From contig CM073199.1 in the NCBI GenBank assembly GCA_037042915.1, forward strand, positions 2,480,001 to 2,544,000: a stretch of DNA of 64,000 nt, read 5' to 3'. Source of the DNA: Auricularia sp. M13. Taxonomy: Eukaryota; Basidiomycota; Agaricomycetes; Auriculariales; Auriculariaceae. This document shows, piece after piece, positions 1 to 15,000 of this stretch. The first letter of the stretch is position 1. The number at the start of each line of letters is the position of its first letter. The translations under genes and the position numbers were made by a program. The notes under the pieces are model-generated. The model did not search any database. It saw nothing but the letters and a program-made list of their open reading frames with translations, and was not told the origin of the DNA.

Positions 1-3000
1 GAATTCCAGACATTGCCTGGGGTCTCCGCTGCAGACTGGAGTGGTGTCTAGTGAATTCGGATGACCCCTGAAGGTGAGTAAACACCCTGTAATGCGAAGT
101 GGTCAGGCCACGCTCGCTGGGCAGATCGTCTGCCTTCGATGGTGCGAGAAAGCAGCAGGAATTCCAGACATTGCCTGGGGTCTCCGCAGCAGACCGGAGT
201 GGTGTCTAGTGAATTTGGATGACCCTTGATGGTGAGAAAACACACTGTAATGCGAAGTGGTCAGGCCAAGCTCGCTGGGCAGATCGTCTGCCGTGGATGG
301 TGCGAGAAAGCAGGAGGAATTCCAGACATTGTCTGGGGTCTCCGCTGCAGACGGGAGTGGTGTCTAGTGAATTCAGATGACCCCTGAAGGTGAGTAAACA
401 CCCTGTAATGCGAAGTGGTCAGGCCACGCTCGCTGGGCAGATCGTCTGCCTTCGATGGTGCGAGAAAGCACCAGGAATTCCAGACATTGTCTGGGGTCTC
501 CGCTGCAGACTGGAGTGGTGTCAAGTGAATTTGGATGACCCTTGATGGTGAGAAAACACACTGTAATGTGAAGTAGTCAGGCCAAGCTCGCTGGGCAGAT
601 CGTCTGCCGTGGATGGTGCGAGAAAGCAGCAGGAATTCCAGACATTGCCTGGGGTCTCCGCAGCAGACCGGAGTGGTGTCTACTGAATTCGGATGACCCC
701 TGAAGGTGAGTAAACACACTGTAATGCAAAGTGCTCAGGCCACGCTCGCTGGGCAGATCGTCTGCCGTGGATGGTGCGAGAAAGCAGCAGGAATTCCAGA
801 CATTGCCTGGGGTCTCCGCTGCAGACTGGAGTGGTGTCTAGTGAATTCAGATGATCCCTCATGGTGAGAGAACACATTGTAATGCGAAGTAGTCAGGCCA
901 AGCTCGCTAGGCAGATCGTCTGCCGTGGATGGTGCGAGAAAGCAGCAGGAATTCCAGACATTGCCTGGGGTCTCCGCAGCAGACCGGAGTGGTGTCTAGT
1001 GAATTCAGATGACACCTGACGGTGAGAAAACACACTGTAATGCGAAGTGGTCAGGCCACGCTCGCTGGGCAGATCGTCTGCCTTGGATGGTGCGAGAAAG
1101 CAGCAGGAATTCCAGACATTGCCTGGGGTCTCCGCAGCAGACCGGAGTGGTGTCTACTGAATTCGGATGACCCCTGAAGGTGAGTAAACACACTGTAATG
1201 CGAAGTGGTCAGGCCACGCTCGCTGGGCAGATCGTCTGCCTTCGATGGTGCGAGAAAGCACCAGGAATTCCAGACATTGTCTGGGGTCTCTGCTGCAGAG
1301 TGGAGTGGTGTCTAGTGAATTCGGATGACCCTTGATGGTGAGAAAACACACTGTAATGTGAAGTAGTCAGGCCAAGCTCGCTGGGCAGATCGTCTGCCGT
1401 GGATGGTGCGAGAAAGCAGCAGGAATTCCAGACATTGCCTGGGGTCTCCGCTGCAGACTGGAGTGGTGTCTAGTGAATTCAGATGATCCCTCATGGTGAG
1501 AAAACACACTGTAATGCAAAGTGGTCAGGCCACGCTCGCTGGGCAGATCGTCTGCCTTGGATGGTGCGAGAAAGCAGCAGGAATTCCAGACATTGCCTGG
1601 GGTCTCCGCAGCAGACCGGAGTGGTGTCTAGTGAATTTGGATGACCCTTGATGGTGAGAAAACACACTGTAATGCGAAGTGGTCAGGCCAAGCTCGCTGG
1701 GCAGATCGTCTGCCGTGGATGGTGCGAGAAAGCAGGAGGAATTCCAGACATTGTCTGGGGTCTCCGCTGCAGACGGGAGTGGTGTCTAGTGAATTCGGAT
1801 GACCCCTGAAGGTGAGTAAACACTCTGTAATGCGAAGTGGTCAGGCCACGCTCGCTGGGCAGATCGTCTGCCTTGGATGGTGCGAGAAAGCAGCAGGAAT
1901 TCCAGACATTGCCTGGGGTCTCCGCAGCAGACCGGAGTGGTGTCTAGTGAATTTGGATGACCCTTGATGGTGAGAAAACACACTGTAATGCGAAGTGGTC
2001 AGGCCAAGCTCGCTGGGCAGATCGTCTGCCTTGGATGGTGCGAGAAAGCAGCAGGAATTCCAGACATTGTCTGGGGTCTCCGCAGCAGACCGGAGTGGTG
2101 TCTAGTGAATTCAGATGACCCCTGAAGGTGAGTAAACACACTGTAATGCGAAGTGGTCAGGCCACGCTCGCTGGGCAGATCGTCTGCCTTGGATGGTGCG
2201 AGAAAGCAGCAGGAATTCCAGACATTGTCTGGGGTCTCCGCAGCAGACTGGAGTGGTGTCTAGTGAATTTGGATGACCCTTGATGGTGAGAAAACACACT
2301 GTAATGTGAAGTAGTCAGGCCAAGCTCGCTGGGCAGATCGTCTGCCTTGGATGGTGCGAGAAAGCAGCAGGAATTCCAGACATTGCCTGGGGTCTCCGCA
2401 GCAGACCGGAGTGGTGTCTAGTGAATTCGGATGACCCCTGAAGGTGAGTAAACACACTGTAATGCGAAGTGGTCAGGCCAAGCTCGCTGGGCAGATCGTC
2501 TGCCGTGGATGGTGCGAGAAAGCAGCAGGAATTCCAGACATTGTCTGGGGTCTCCGCTGCAGACTGGAGTGGTGTCTAGTGAATTCGGATGACCCCTGAA
2601 GGTGAGTAAACACCCTGTAATGCGAAGTGGTCAGGCCACGCTCGCTGGGCAGATCGTCTGCCTTTGATGGTGCGAGAAAGCACCAGGAATTCCAGACATT
2701 GTCTGGGGTCTCCGCTGCAGACTGGAGTGGTGTCTAGTGAATTTGGATGACCCTTGATGGTGAGAAAACACACTGTAATGTGAAGTAGTCAGGCCAAGCT
2801 CGCTGGGCAGATCGTCTGCCTTTGTTGGTGCGAGAAAGCAGCAGGAATTCCAGACATTGCCTGGGGTCTCCGCTGCAGACTGGAGTGGTGTCTAGTGAAT
2901 TCAGATGATCCCTCATGGTGAGAAAACACACTGTAATGCAAAGTGGTCAGGCCACGCTCGCTGGGCAGATCGTCTGCCTTTGATGGTGCGAGAAAGCAGC

Positions 3001-6000
3001 AGGAATTCCAGACATTGCCTGGGGTCTCCGCAGCAGACCGGAGTGGTGTCTAGTGAATTGGGATGACCCTTGATGGTGAGAAAACACACTGTAATGCGAC
3101 ATGGTCAGGCCAAGCTCGCTGGGCAGATTGTCTGCCGTGGATGGTGCGAGAAAGCAGCAGGAATTCCAGACATTGCCTGGGGTCTCCGCAGCAGACCGGA
3201 GTGGTGTCTAGTGAATTCGGATGACCCCTGACGGTGAGAAAACACACTGTAATGCAAAGTGGTCAGGCCACGCTCGCTGGGCAGATCGTCTGCCTTGGAT
3301 GGTGCGAGAAAGCAGCAGGAATTCCAGACATTGCCTGGGGTCTCCGCTGCAGACTGGAGTGGTGTCTAGTGAATTCGGATGACCCCTGACGGTGAGAAAA
3401 CACACTGTAATGCAAAGTGGTCAGGCCACGCTCGCTGGGCAGATCGTCTGCCTTTGTTGGTGCGAGAAAGCAGCAGGAATTCCAGACATTGCCTGGGGTC
3501 TCCGCTGCAGACTGGAGTGGTGTCTAGTGAATTCGGATGACCCTTGATGGTGAGAAAACACACTGTAATGCGACATGGTCAGGCCACGCTCGCTGGGCAG
3601 ATCGTCTGCCGTGGATGGTGCGAGAAAGCACCAGGAATTCCAGACATTGCCTGGGGTCTCCGCAGCAGACCGGAGTGGTGTCTACTGAATTCGGATGACC
3701 CCTGAAGGTGAGTAAACACACTGTAATGCGAAGTGGTCAGGCCAAGCTCGCTGGGCAGATCGTCTGCCGTGGATGGTGCGAGAAAGCAGCAGGAATTCCA
3801 GACATTGCCTGGGGTCTCCGCTGCAGACTGGAGTGGTGTCTAGTGAATTCAGATGATCCCTCATGGTGAGAAAACACACTGTAATGCAAAGTGGTCAGGC
3901 CACGCTCGCTGGGCAGATCGTCTGCCTTGGATGGTGCGAGAAAGCAGCAGGAATTCCAGACATTGCCTGGAGTCTCCGCTGCAGACTGGAGTGGTGTCTA
4001 CTGAATTCAGATGACACATAACGGTGAGAAAACACTCTGTAATGTGACGTGGTCAGGCCACGCTCGGTGGGCAGACCGTCTGCCTTTGTTGGTGCGAGAA
4101 AGCAGCAGGAATTCCAGACATTGCCTGGAGTCTCCGCTGCAGACTGGAGTGGTCCCTAGTGAATTCGGATGACCCCTGAAGGTGAGTAAACACCCTGTAA
4201 TGTGAAGTAGTCAGGCCAAGCTCGCTGGGCAGATTGTCTGCCGTGGATGGTGCGAGAAAGCAGCAGGAATTCCAGACATTGCCTGGGGTCTCCGCAGCAG
4301 ACCGGAGTGGTGTCTAGTGAATTCGGATGACCCCTGACGGTGAGAAAAAACACTGTAATGCAAAGTGGTCAGGCCACGCTCGCTGGGCAGATCGTCTGCC
4401 TTTGTTGGTGCGAGAAAGCAGCAGGAATTCCAGACATTGCCTGGGGTCTCCGCTGCAGACTGGAGTGGTGTCTAGTGAATTCAGATGATCCCTCATGGTG
4501 AGAAAACACACTGTAATGCAAAGTGGTCAGGCCACGCTCGCTGGGCAGATCGTCTGCCTTGGATGGTGCGAGAAAGCAGCAGGAATTCCAGACATTGCCT
4601 GGGGTCTCCGCAGCAGACCGGAGTGGTGTCTACTGAATTCGGATGACACATAACGGTGAGAAAACACTCTGTAATGCAAAGTGGTCAGGCCACGCTCGCT
4701 GGGCAGATAGTCTGCCGTGGATGGTGCGAGAAAGCAGCAGGAATTCCAGACATTGCCTGGGGTCTCCGCTGCAGACTGGAGTGGTGTCTAGTGAATTTGG
4801 ATGACCCTTGATGGTGAGAAAACACACTGTAATGTGACGTGGTCAGGCCACGCTCGGTGGGCAGATCGTCTGCCTTTGTTGGTGCGAGAAAGCAGCAGGA
4901 ATTCCAGACATTGCCTGGGGTCTCCGCTGCAGACTGGAGTGGTGTCTAGTGAATTCGGATGACCCATGATGGTGAGAAAACACACTGTAATGTGACGTGG
5001 TCAGGCCACGCTCGCTGGGCAGATCGTCTGCCTTGGATGGTGCGAGAAAGCAGCAGGAATTCCAGACATTGCCTGGGGTCTCCGCAGCAGACCGGAGTGG
5101 TGTCTAGTGAATTCGGATGACCCCTGACGGTGAGAAAACACACTGTAATGCAAAGTGGTCAGGCCACGCTCGCTGGGCAGATCGTCTGCCTTTGTTGGTG
5201 CGAGAAAGCAGCAGGAATTCCAGACATTGCCTGGGGTCTCCGCTGCAGACTGGAGTGGTGTCTAGTGAATTCAGATGATCCCTCATGGTGAGAAAACACA
5301 CTGTAATGCAAAGTGGTCAGGCCACGCTCGCTGGGCAGATCGTCTGCCTTGGATGGTGCGAGAAAGCAGCAGGAATTCCAGACATTGCCTGGGGTCTCCG
5401 CAGCAGACCGGAGTGGTGTCTAGTGAATTCGGATGACCCCTGACGGTGAGAAAACACACTGTAATGCAAAGTGGTCAGGCCACGCTCGCTGGGCAGATCG
5501 TCTGCCTTTGTTGGTGCGAGAAAGCAGCAGGAATTCCAGACATTGCCTGGGGTCTCCGCTGCAGACTGGAGTGGTGTCTAGTGAATTTGGATGACCCCTG
5601 ATGGTGAGAAAACACACTGTAATGCGAAGTGGTCAGGCCACGCTCGCTGGGCAGATCGTCTGCCTTGGATGGTGCGAGAAAGCAGCAGGAATTCCAGACA
5701 TTGCCTGGGGTCTCCGCTGCAGACTGGAGTGGTGTCTAGTGAATTTGGATGACCCTTGATGGTGAGAAAACACACTGTAATGCGAAGTGGTCAGGCCAAG
5801 CTCGCTGGGCAGATCGTCTGCCTTGGATGGTGAGAAAGCAGCAGGAATTCCAGACATTGCCTGGGGTCTCCGCTGCAGACTGGAGTGGTGTCTAGTGAAT
5901 TCGGAGGATCCCTCATGGTGAGAGAACACGTTGTAATGTGAAGTAGTCAGGCCACGCTCGCTGGGCAGATCGTCTGCCTTGGATGGTGCGAGAAAGCAGC

Positions 6001-9000
6001 AGGAATTCCAGACATTGCCTGGGGTCTCCGCAGCAGACCGGAGTGGTGTCTAGTGAATTCGGATGACCCCTGACGGTGAGAAAACACACTGTAATGCAAA
6101 GTGGTCAGGCCACGCTCGCTGGGCAGATCGTCTGCCTTTGTTGGTGCGAGAAAGCAGCAGGAATTCCAGACATTGTCTGGGGTCTCCGCTGCAGACTGGA
6201 GTGGTGTCTAGTGAATTCAGATGATCCCTCATGGTGAGAGAACACGTTGTAATGTGAAGTAGTCAGGCCACGCTCGCTGGGCAGATCGTCTGCCTTTGTT
6301 GGTGCGAGAAAGCAGCAGGAATTCCAGACATTGTCTGGGGTCTCCGCAGCAGACGGGAGTGGTGTCTAGTGAATTTGGATGACCCATGATGGTGAGAAAA
6401 CACAGTGTAATGTGACGTGGTCAGGCCACGCTCGCTGGGCAGATCGTCTGCCTTTGTTGGTGCGAGAAAGCAGCAGGAATTCCAGACATTGCCTGGGGTC
6501 TCCGCTGCAGACTGGAGTGGTGTCTAGTGAATTCAGATGATCCCTCATGGTGAGAAAACACACTGTAATGCAAAGTGGTCAGGCCACGCTCGCTGGGCAG
6601 ATCGTCTGCCTTGGATGGTGCGAGAAAGCAGCAGGAATTCCAGACATTGCCTGGGGTCTCCGCTGCAGACTGGAGTGGTGTCTAGTGAATTCGGAGGATC
6701 CCTCATGGTGAGAGAACACGTTGTAATGTGAAGTAGTCAGGCCACGCTCGCTGGGCAGATCGTCTGCCTTTGTTGGTGCGAGAAAGCAGCAGGAATTCCA
6801 GACATTGTCTGGGGTCTCCGCAGCAGACCGGAGTGGTGTCTAGTGAATTCAGATGACCCCTGACGGTGAGAAAACACACTGTAATGCAAAGTGGTCAGGC
6901 CACGCTCGCTGGGCAGATCGTCTGCCTTGGATGGTGCGAGAAAGCAGCAGGAATTCCAGACATTGCCTGGGGTCTCCGCAGCAGACCGGAGTGGTGTCTA
7001 GTGAATTCGGACGACCCCTGACGGTGAGAAAACACACTGTAATGCAAAGTGGTCAGGCCACGCTCGCTGGGCAGATCGTCTGCCTTGGATGGTGCGAGAA
7101 AGCAGCAGGAATTCCAGACATTGTCTGGGGTCTCCGCTGCGGACTGGAGTGGTGTCTAGTGAATTCAGATGATCCCTCATGGTGAGAGAACACATTGTAA
7201 TGTCAAGTAGTCAGGCCAAGCTCGCTAGGCAGATCGTCTGCCTTCGATGGTGCGAGAAAGCAGCAGGAATTCCAGACATTGTCTGGGGTCTCCGCAGCAG
7301 ACCGGAGTGGTGTCTAGTGAATTCAGATGATCCCTCATGGTGAGAGAACACATTGTAATGCGAAGTAGTCAGGCCAAGCTCGCTAGGCAGATCGTCTGCC
7401 TTGGATGGTGCGAGAAAGCAGCAGGAATTCCAGACATTGCCTGGGGTCTCCGCAGCAGACCGGAGTGGTGTCTAGTGAATTCGGAGGATCCCTCATGGTG
7501 AGAGAACACGTTGTAATGTGAAGTAGTCAGGCCACGCTCGCTGGGCAGATCGTCTGCCTTGGATGGTGCGAGAAAGCAGCAGGAATTCCAGACATTGCCT
7601 GGGGTCTCCGCAGCAGACCGGAGTGGTGTCTAGTGAATTCGGATGACCCCTGACGGTGAGAAAACACACTGTAATGCAAAGTGGTCAGGCCACGCTCGCT
7701 GGGCAGATCGTCTGCCTTGGATGGTGCGAGAAAGCAGCAGGAATTCCAGACATTGTCTGGGGTCTCCGCTGCGGACTGGAGTGGTGTCTAGTGAATTCAG
7801 ATGATCCCTCATGGTGAGAGAACACATTGTAATGTCAAGTAGTCAGGCCACGCTCGCTGGGCAGATCGTCTGCCTTTGATGGTGCGAGAAAGCAGCAGGA
7901 ATTCCAGACATTGTCTGGGGTCTCCGCAGCAGACCGGAGTGGTGTCTAGTGAATTCAGATGATCCCTCATGGTGAGAGAACACATTGTAATGTCAAGTAG
8001 TCAGGCCACGCTCGCTGGGCAGATCGTCTGCCTTGGATGGTGCGAGAAAGCAGCAGGAATTCCAGACATTGCCTGGGGTCTCCGCTGCAGACTGGAGTGG
8101 TGTCTAGTGAATTCGGATGATCCCTCATGGTGAGAGAACACATTGTAATGTGAAGTGGTCAGGCCACGCTCGCTGGGCAGATCGTCTGCCTTGGATGGTG
8201 CGAGAAAGCAGCAGGAATTCCAGACATTGTCTGGGGTCTCCGCTGCGGACTGGAGTGGTGTCTAGTGAATTCGGATGATCCCTCATGGTGAGAGAACACA
8301 TTGTAATGCGAAGTAGTCAGGCCAAGCTCGCTAGGCAGATCGTCTGCCTTGGATGGTGCGAGAAAGCAGCAGGAATTCCAGACATTGTCTGGGGTCTCCG
8401 CTGCGGACTGGAGTGGTGTCTAGTGAATTCGGATGATCCCTCATGGTGAGAGAACACATTGTAATGTGAAGTGGTCAGGCCACGCTCGCTGGGCAGATCG
8501 TCTGCCTTTGTTGGTGCGAGAAAGCAGCAGGAATTCCAGACATTGTCTGGGGTCTCCGCAGCAGACCGGAGTGGTGTCTAGTAAATTCAGATGATCCCTC
8601 ATGGTGAGAGAACACATTGTAATGCGAAGTAGTCAGGCCAAGCTCGCTAGGCAGATCGTCTGCCGTGGATGGTGCGAGAAAGCAGCAGGAATTCCAGACA
8701 TTGCCTGGGGTCTCCGCTGCAGACTGGAGTGGTGTCTAGTGAATTCGGAGGATCCCTCATGGTGAGAGAACACTTTGTAATGTGAAGTAGTCAGGCCACG
8801 CTCGCTGGGCAGATCGTCTGCCTTTGTTGGTGCGAGAAAGCAGCAGGAATTCCAGACATTGTCTGGGGTCTCCGCAGCAGACCGGAGTGGTGTCTAGTGA
8901 ATTCAGATGATCCCTCATGGTGAGAGAACACGTTGTAATGTGAAGTAGTCAGGCCACGCTCGCTGGGCAGATCGTCTGCCTTTGTTGGTGCGAGAAAGCA

Positions 9001-12000
9001 GCAGGAATTCCAGACATTGCCTGGGGTCTCCGCAGCAGACCGGAGTGGTGTCTAGTGAATTCAGATGATCCCTCATGGTGAGAGAACACATTGTAATGTG
9101 AAGTGGTCAGGCCACGCTCGCTGGGCAGATCGTCTGCCTTTGTTGGTGCGAGAAAGCAGCAGGAATTCCAGACATTGTCTGGGGTCTCCGCTGCAGACTG
9201 GAGTGGTGTCTAGTGAATTCGGAGGATCCCTCATGGTGAGAGAACACTTTGTAATGTGAAGTAGTCAGGCCACGCTCGCTGGGCAGATCGTCTGCCTTTG
9301 TTGGTGCGAGAAAGCAGCAGGAATTCCAGACATTGCCTGGGGTCTCCGCTGCAGACTGGAGTGGTGTCTAGTGAATTCGGAGGATCCCTCATGGTGAGAG
9401 AACACATTGTAATGCGAAGTGGTCAGGCCAAGCTCGCTGGGCAGATCGTCTGCCTTGGATGGTGCGAGAAAGCAGCAGGAATTCCAGACATTGCCTGGGG
9501 TCTCCGCAGCAGACCGGAGTGGTGTCTAGTGAATTCGGATGATCCCTCATGGTGAGAGAACACATTGTAATGCAAAGTAGTCAGGCCACGCTCGCTGGGC
9601 AGATCGTCTGCCTTTGTTGGTGCGAGAAAGCAGCAGGAATTCCAGACATTGCCTGGGGTCTCTGCTGCAGACTGGAGTGGTGTCTAGTGAATTTGGATGA
9701 CCCCTGACGGTGAGAAAACACACTGTAATGCAAAGTGGTCAGGCCACGCTCGCTGGGCAGATCGTCTGCCTTGGATGGTGCGAGAAAGCAGCAGGAATTC
9801 CAGACATTGCCTGGGGTCTCCGCTGCAGACTGGAGTGGTGTCTAGTGAATTGGATGACCCCTGACGGTGAGAAAACACACTGTAATGCAAAGTGGTCAGG
9901 CCACGCTCGCTGGGCAGATCGTCTGCCTTTGCTGGTGCGAGAAAGCAGCAGGAATTCCAGACATTGTCTGGGGTCTCCGCTGCTGACTGGAGTGGTGTCT
10001 AGTGAATTCGGATGATCCGTCATGGTGAGAAAACACACTGTAATGCAAAGTGGTCAGGCCACGCTCGCTGGGCAGATCGTCTGCCTTGGATGGTGCGAGA
10101 AAGCAGCAGGAATTCCAGACATTGCCTGGGGTCTCCGCAGCAGACCGGAGTGGTGTCTAGTGAATTGGATGATCCCTCATGGTGAGAGAACACATTGTAA
10201 TGCGAAGTAGTCAGGCCAAGCTCGCTGGGCAGATCGTCTGCCTTTGTTGGTGCGAGAAAGCAGCAGGAATTCCAGACATTGCCTGGGGTCTCCGCAGCAG
10301 ACCGGAGTGGTGTCTAGTGAATTGGATGATCCCTCATGGTGAGAGAACACAGTGTAATGCGAAGTAGTCAGGCCAAGCTCGCTAGGCAGATCGTCTGCCG
10401 TGGATGGTGCGAGAAAGCAGCAGGAATTCCAGACATTGCCTGGGGTCTCCGCAGCAGACCGGAGTGGTGTCTAGTGAATTCAGATGATCCCTCATGGTGA
10501 GAGAACACATTGTAATGTGAAGTAGTCAGGCCACGCTCGCTGGGCAGATCGTCTGCCTTCGATGGTGCGAGAAAGCAGCAGGAATTCCAGACATTGTCTG
10601 GGGTCTCCGCTGCAGACTGGAGTGGTGTCTAGTGAATTCAGATGATCCCTCATGGTGAGAGAACACATTGTAATGCAAAGTGCTCAGGCCACGCTCGCTG
10701 GGCAGATCGTCTGCCTTTGTTGGTGCGAGAAAGCAGCAGGAATTCCAGACATTGTCTGGGGTCTCCGCTGCAGACTGGAGTGGTGTCTAGTGAATTCGGA
10801 GGATCCTCATGGTGAGAAACACATTGTAATGCAAAGTGGTCAGGCCACGCTCGCTGGGCAGATCGTCTGCCTTGGATGGTGCGAGAAAGCAGCAGGAATT
10901 CCAGACATTGTCTGGGGTCTCCGCTGCAGACCGGAGTGGTGTCTAGTGAATTGGATGATCCCTCATGGTGAGAGAACACATTGTAATGAAGTAGTCAGGC
11001 CAAGCTCGCTGGGCAGATCGTCTGCCTTGATGGTGCGAGAAAGCAGCAGGAATTCCAGACATTGCCTGGGGTCTCCGCAGCAGACTGGAGTGGTGTCTAG
11101 TTAATTCAGATGATCCCTCATGGTGAGAGAACACATTGTAATGCGAAGTAGTCAGGCCAAGCTCGCTAGGCAGATCGTCTGCCGTGGATGGTGCGAGAAA
11201 GCAGCAGGAATTCCAGACATTGCCTGGGGTCTCCGCTGCAGACTGGAGTGGTGTCTAGTGAATTTGGATGACCCTCATGGTGAGAAACACATTGTAATGC
11301 GAAGTGGTCAGGCCACGCTCGCTGGGCAGATCGTCTGCCTTGGATGGTGCGAGAAAGCAGCAGGAATTCCAGACATTGCCTGGGGTCTCCGCAGCAGACC
11401 GGAGTGGTGTCTAGTGAATTCAGATGACCCCTCATGGTGAGAAAACACATTGTAATGCAAAGTGGTCAGGCCACGCTCGCTGGGCAGATCGTCTGCCTTT
11501 GTTGGTGCGAGAAAGCAGCAGGAATTCCAGACATTGTCTGGGGTCTCCGCAGCAGACTGGAGTGGTGTCTAGTGAATTCAGATGATCCCTCATGGTGAGA
11601 GAACACATTGTAATGCAAAGTGGTCAGGCCACGCTCGCTGGGCAGATCGTCTGCCTTGGATGGTGCGAGAAAGCAGCAGGAATTCCAGACATTGCCTGGG
11701 GTCTCCGCTGCAGACTGGAGTGGTGTCTAGTGAATTGGATGATCCCTCATGGTGAGAGAACACATTGTAATGTGAAGTAGTCAGGCCACGCTCGCTGGGC
11801 AGATCGTCTGCCTTGATGGTGCGAGAAAGCAGCAGGAATTCCAGACATTGCCTGGGGTCTCCGCAGCAGACCGGAGTGGTGTCTAGTGAATTCGGATGAC
11901 CCCTGATGGTGAGATAACACACTGTAATGCAAAGTGCTCAGGCCACGCTCGCTGGGCAGATCGTCTGCCTTTGTTGGTGCGAGAAAGCAGCAGGAATTCC

Positions 12001-15000
12001 AGACATTGTCTGGGGTCTCCGCTGCAGACTGGAGTGGTGTCTAGTGAATTCGGATGATCCCTCATGGTGAGAAAACACACTGTAATGCAAAGTGGTCAGG
12101 CCACGCTCGCTGGGCAGATCGTCTGCCTTGGATGGTGCGAGAACGCAGCAGGAATTCCAGACATTGTCTGGGGTCTCCGCTGCAGACCGGAGTGGTGTCT
12201 AGTGAATTGGATGATCCCTCATGGTGAGAGAACACATTGTAATGCGAAGTAGTCAGGCCAAGCTCGCTAGGCAGATCGTCTGCCTTTGTTGGTGCGAGAA
12301 AGCAGCAGGAATTCCAGACATTGCCTGGGGTCTCCGCTGCAGACTGGAGTGGTGTCTAGTGAATTTGGATGACCCTTGATGGTGAGAAAACACATTGTAA
12401 TGCGAAGTGGTCAGGCCAAGCTCGCTGGGCAGATCGTCTGCCTTTGATGGTGCGAGAAAGCAGCAGGAATTCCAGACATTGCCTGGGGTCTCCGCAGCAG
12501 ACGGAGTGGTGTCTAGTGAATTCAGATGATCCCTGATGGTGAGATAACACATTGTAATGCTAAGTTGTCAGGCCACGCTCGCTGGGCAGATCGTCTGCCT
12601 TTGTTGGTGCGAGAAAGCAGCAGGAATTCCAGACATTGTCTGGGGTCTCCGCTGCTGACTGGAGTGGTGTCTAGTGAATTCAGATGATCCCTCATGGTGA
12701 GAGAACACATTGTAATGCAAAGTGGTCAGGCCACGCTCGCTGGGCAGATCGTCTGCCTTGGATGGTGCGAGAAAGCAGCAGGAATTCCAGACATTGCCTG
12801 GGGTCTCCGCAGCAGACCGGAGTGGTGTCTAGTGAATTGGATGATCCCTCATGGTGAGAGAACACATTGTAATTCGAAGTAGTCAGGCCACGCTCGCTGG
12901 GCAGATCGTCTGCCTTTGATGGTGCGAGAAAGCAGCAGGAATTCCAGACATTGCCTGGGGTCTCCGCAGCAGACCGGAGTGGTGTCTAGTGAATTCGGAT
13001 GATCCCCCTGACGGTGAGAAAACACACTGTAATGCAAAGTGGTCAGGCCACGCTCGCTGGGCAGATCGTCTGCCTTTGTTGGTGCGAGAAAGCAGCAGGA
13101 ATTCCAGACATTGCCTGGGGTCTCCGCTGCAGACTGGAGTGGTGTCTAGTGAATTGGATGATCCCTGATGGTGAGAAAACACATTGTAATGCGAAGTGGT
13201 CAGGCCAAGCTCGCTGGGCAGATCGTCTGCCTTTGTTGGTGCGAGAAAGCAGCAGGAATTCCAGACATTGCCTGGGGTCTCCGCAGCAGACCGGAGTGGT
13301 GTCTAGTGAATTCAGATGATCCCTCATGGTGAGAGAACACATTGTAATGCAAAGTGGTCAGGCCACGCTCGCTGGGCAGATCGTCTGCCTTTGTTGGTGC
13401 GAGAAAGCAGCAGGAATTCCAGACATTGCCTGGGGTCTCCGCTGCAGACTGGAGTGGTGTCTAGTGAATTCAGATGATCCCTCATGGTGAGAGAACACAT
13501 TGTAATGCAAAGTGGTCAGGCCACGCTCGCTGGGCAGATCGTCTGCCTTTGTTGGTGCGAGAAAGCAGCAGGAATTCCAGACATTGTCTGGGGTCTCCGC
13601 AGCAGACCGGAGTGGTGTCTAGTGAATTCAGATGACCCCTGACGGTGAGAAAACACATTGTAATGCAAAGTGGTCAGGCCACGCTCGCTGGGCAGATCGT
13701 CTGCCTTGGATGGTGCGAGAAAGCAGCAGGAATTCCAGACATTGCCTGGGGTCTCCGCAGCAGACCGGAGTGGTGTCTAGTGAATTGGATGATCCCTCAT
13801 GGTGAGAGAACACATTGTAATGCGAAGTAGTCAGGCCAAGCTCGCTAGGCAGATCGTCTGCCTTGGATGGTGCGAGAAAGCAGCAGGAATTCCAGACATT
13901 GTCTGGGGTCTCCGCTGCGGACTGGAGTGGTGTCTAGTGAATTCAGATGATCCCTCATGGTGAGAAAACACACTGTAATGCAAAGTGGTCAGGCCACGCT
14001 CGCTGGGCAGATCGTCTGCCTTGGATGGTGCGAGAAAGCAGCAGGAATTCCAGACATTGTCTGGGGTCTCCGCAGCAGACCGGAGTGGTGTCTAGTGAAT
14101 TGGATGATCCCTCATGGTGAGAGAACACATTGTAATGCGAAGTAGTCAGGCCAGCTCGCTGGGCAGATCGTCTGCCTTGATGGTGCGAGAAAGCAGCAGG
14201 AATTCCAGACATTGCCTGGGGTCTCCGCTGCAGACTGGAGTGGTGTCTAGTGAATTCGGATGACCCCTCATGGTGAGAGAACACATTGTAATGCGAAGTG
14301 GTCAGGCCACGCTCGCTGGGCAGATCGTCTGCCTTTGTTGGTGCGAGAAAGCAGCAGGAATTCCAGACATTGTCTGGGGTCTCCGCTGCAGACTGGAGTG
14401 GTGTCTAGTGAATTCAGATGATCCCTCATGGTGAGAAACACATTGTAATGCAAAGTGGTCAGGCCACGCTCGCTGGGCAGATCGTCTGCCTTTGTTGGTG
14501 CGAGAAAGCAGCAGGAATTCCAGACATTGTCTGGGGTCTCCGCTGCAGACGGAGTGGTGTCTAGTGAATTCAGATGATCCCTGATGGTGAGAAAACACAT
14601 TGTAATGCAAAGTGGTCAGGCCACGCTCGCTGGGCAGATCGTCTGCCTTGGATGGTGCGAGAAAGCAGCAGGAATTCCAGACATTGCCTGGGGTCTCCGC
14701 TGCAGACTGGAGTGGTGTCTAGTGAATTGGATGATCCCTCATGGTGAGAGAACACATTGTAATGCGAAGTAGTCAGGCCAAGCTCGCTGGGCAGATCGTC
14801 TGCCTTGGATGGTGCGAGAAAGCAGCAGGAATTCCAGACATTGTCTGGGGTCTCCGCAGCAGACCGGAGTGGTGTCTAGTGAATTCGGGATGATCCCTCA
14901 TGGTGAGAAAACACATTGTAATGCAAAGTGCTCAGGCCACGCTCGCTGGGCAGATCGTCTGCCTTTGTTGGTGCGAGAAAGCAGCAGGAATTCCAGACAT

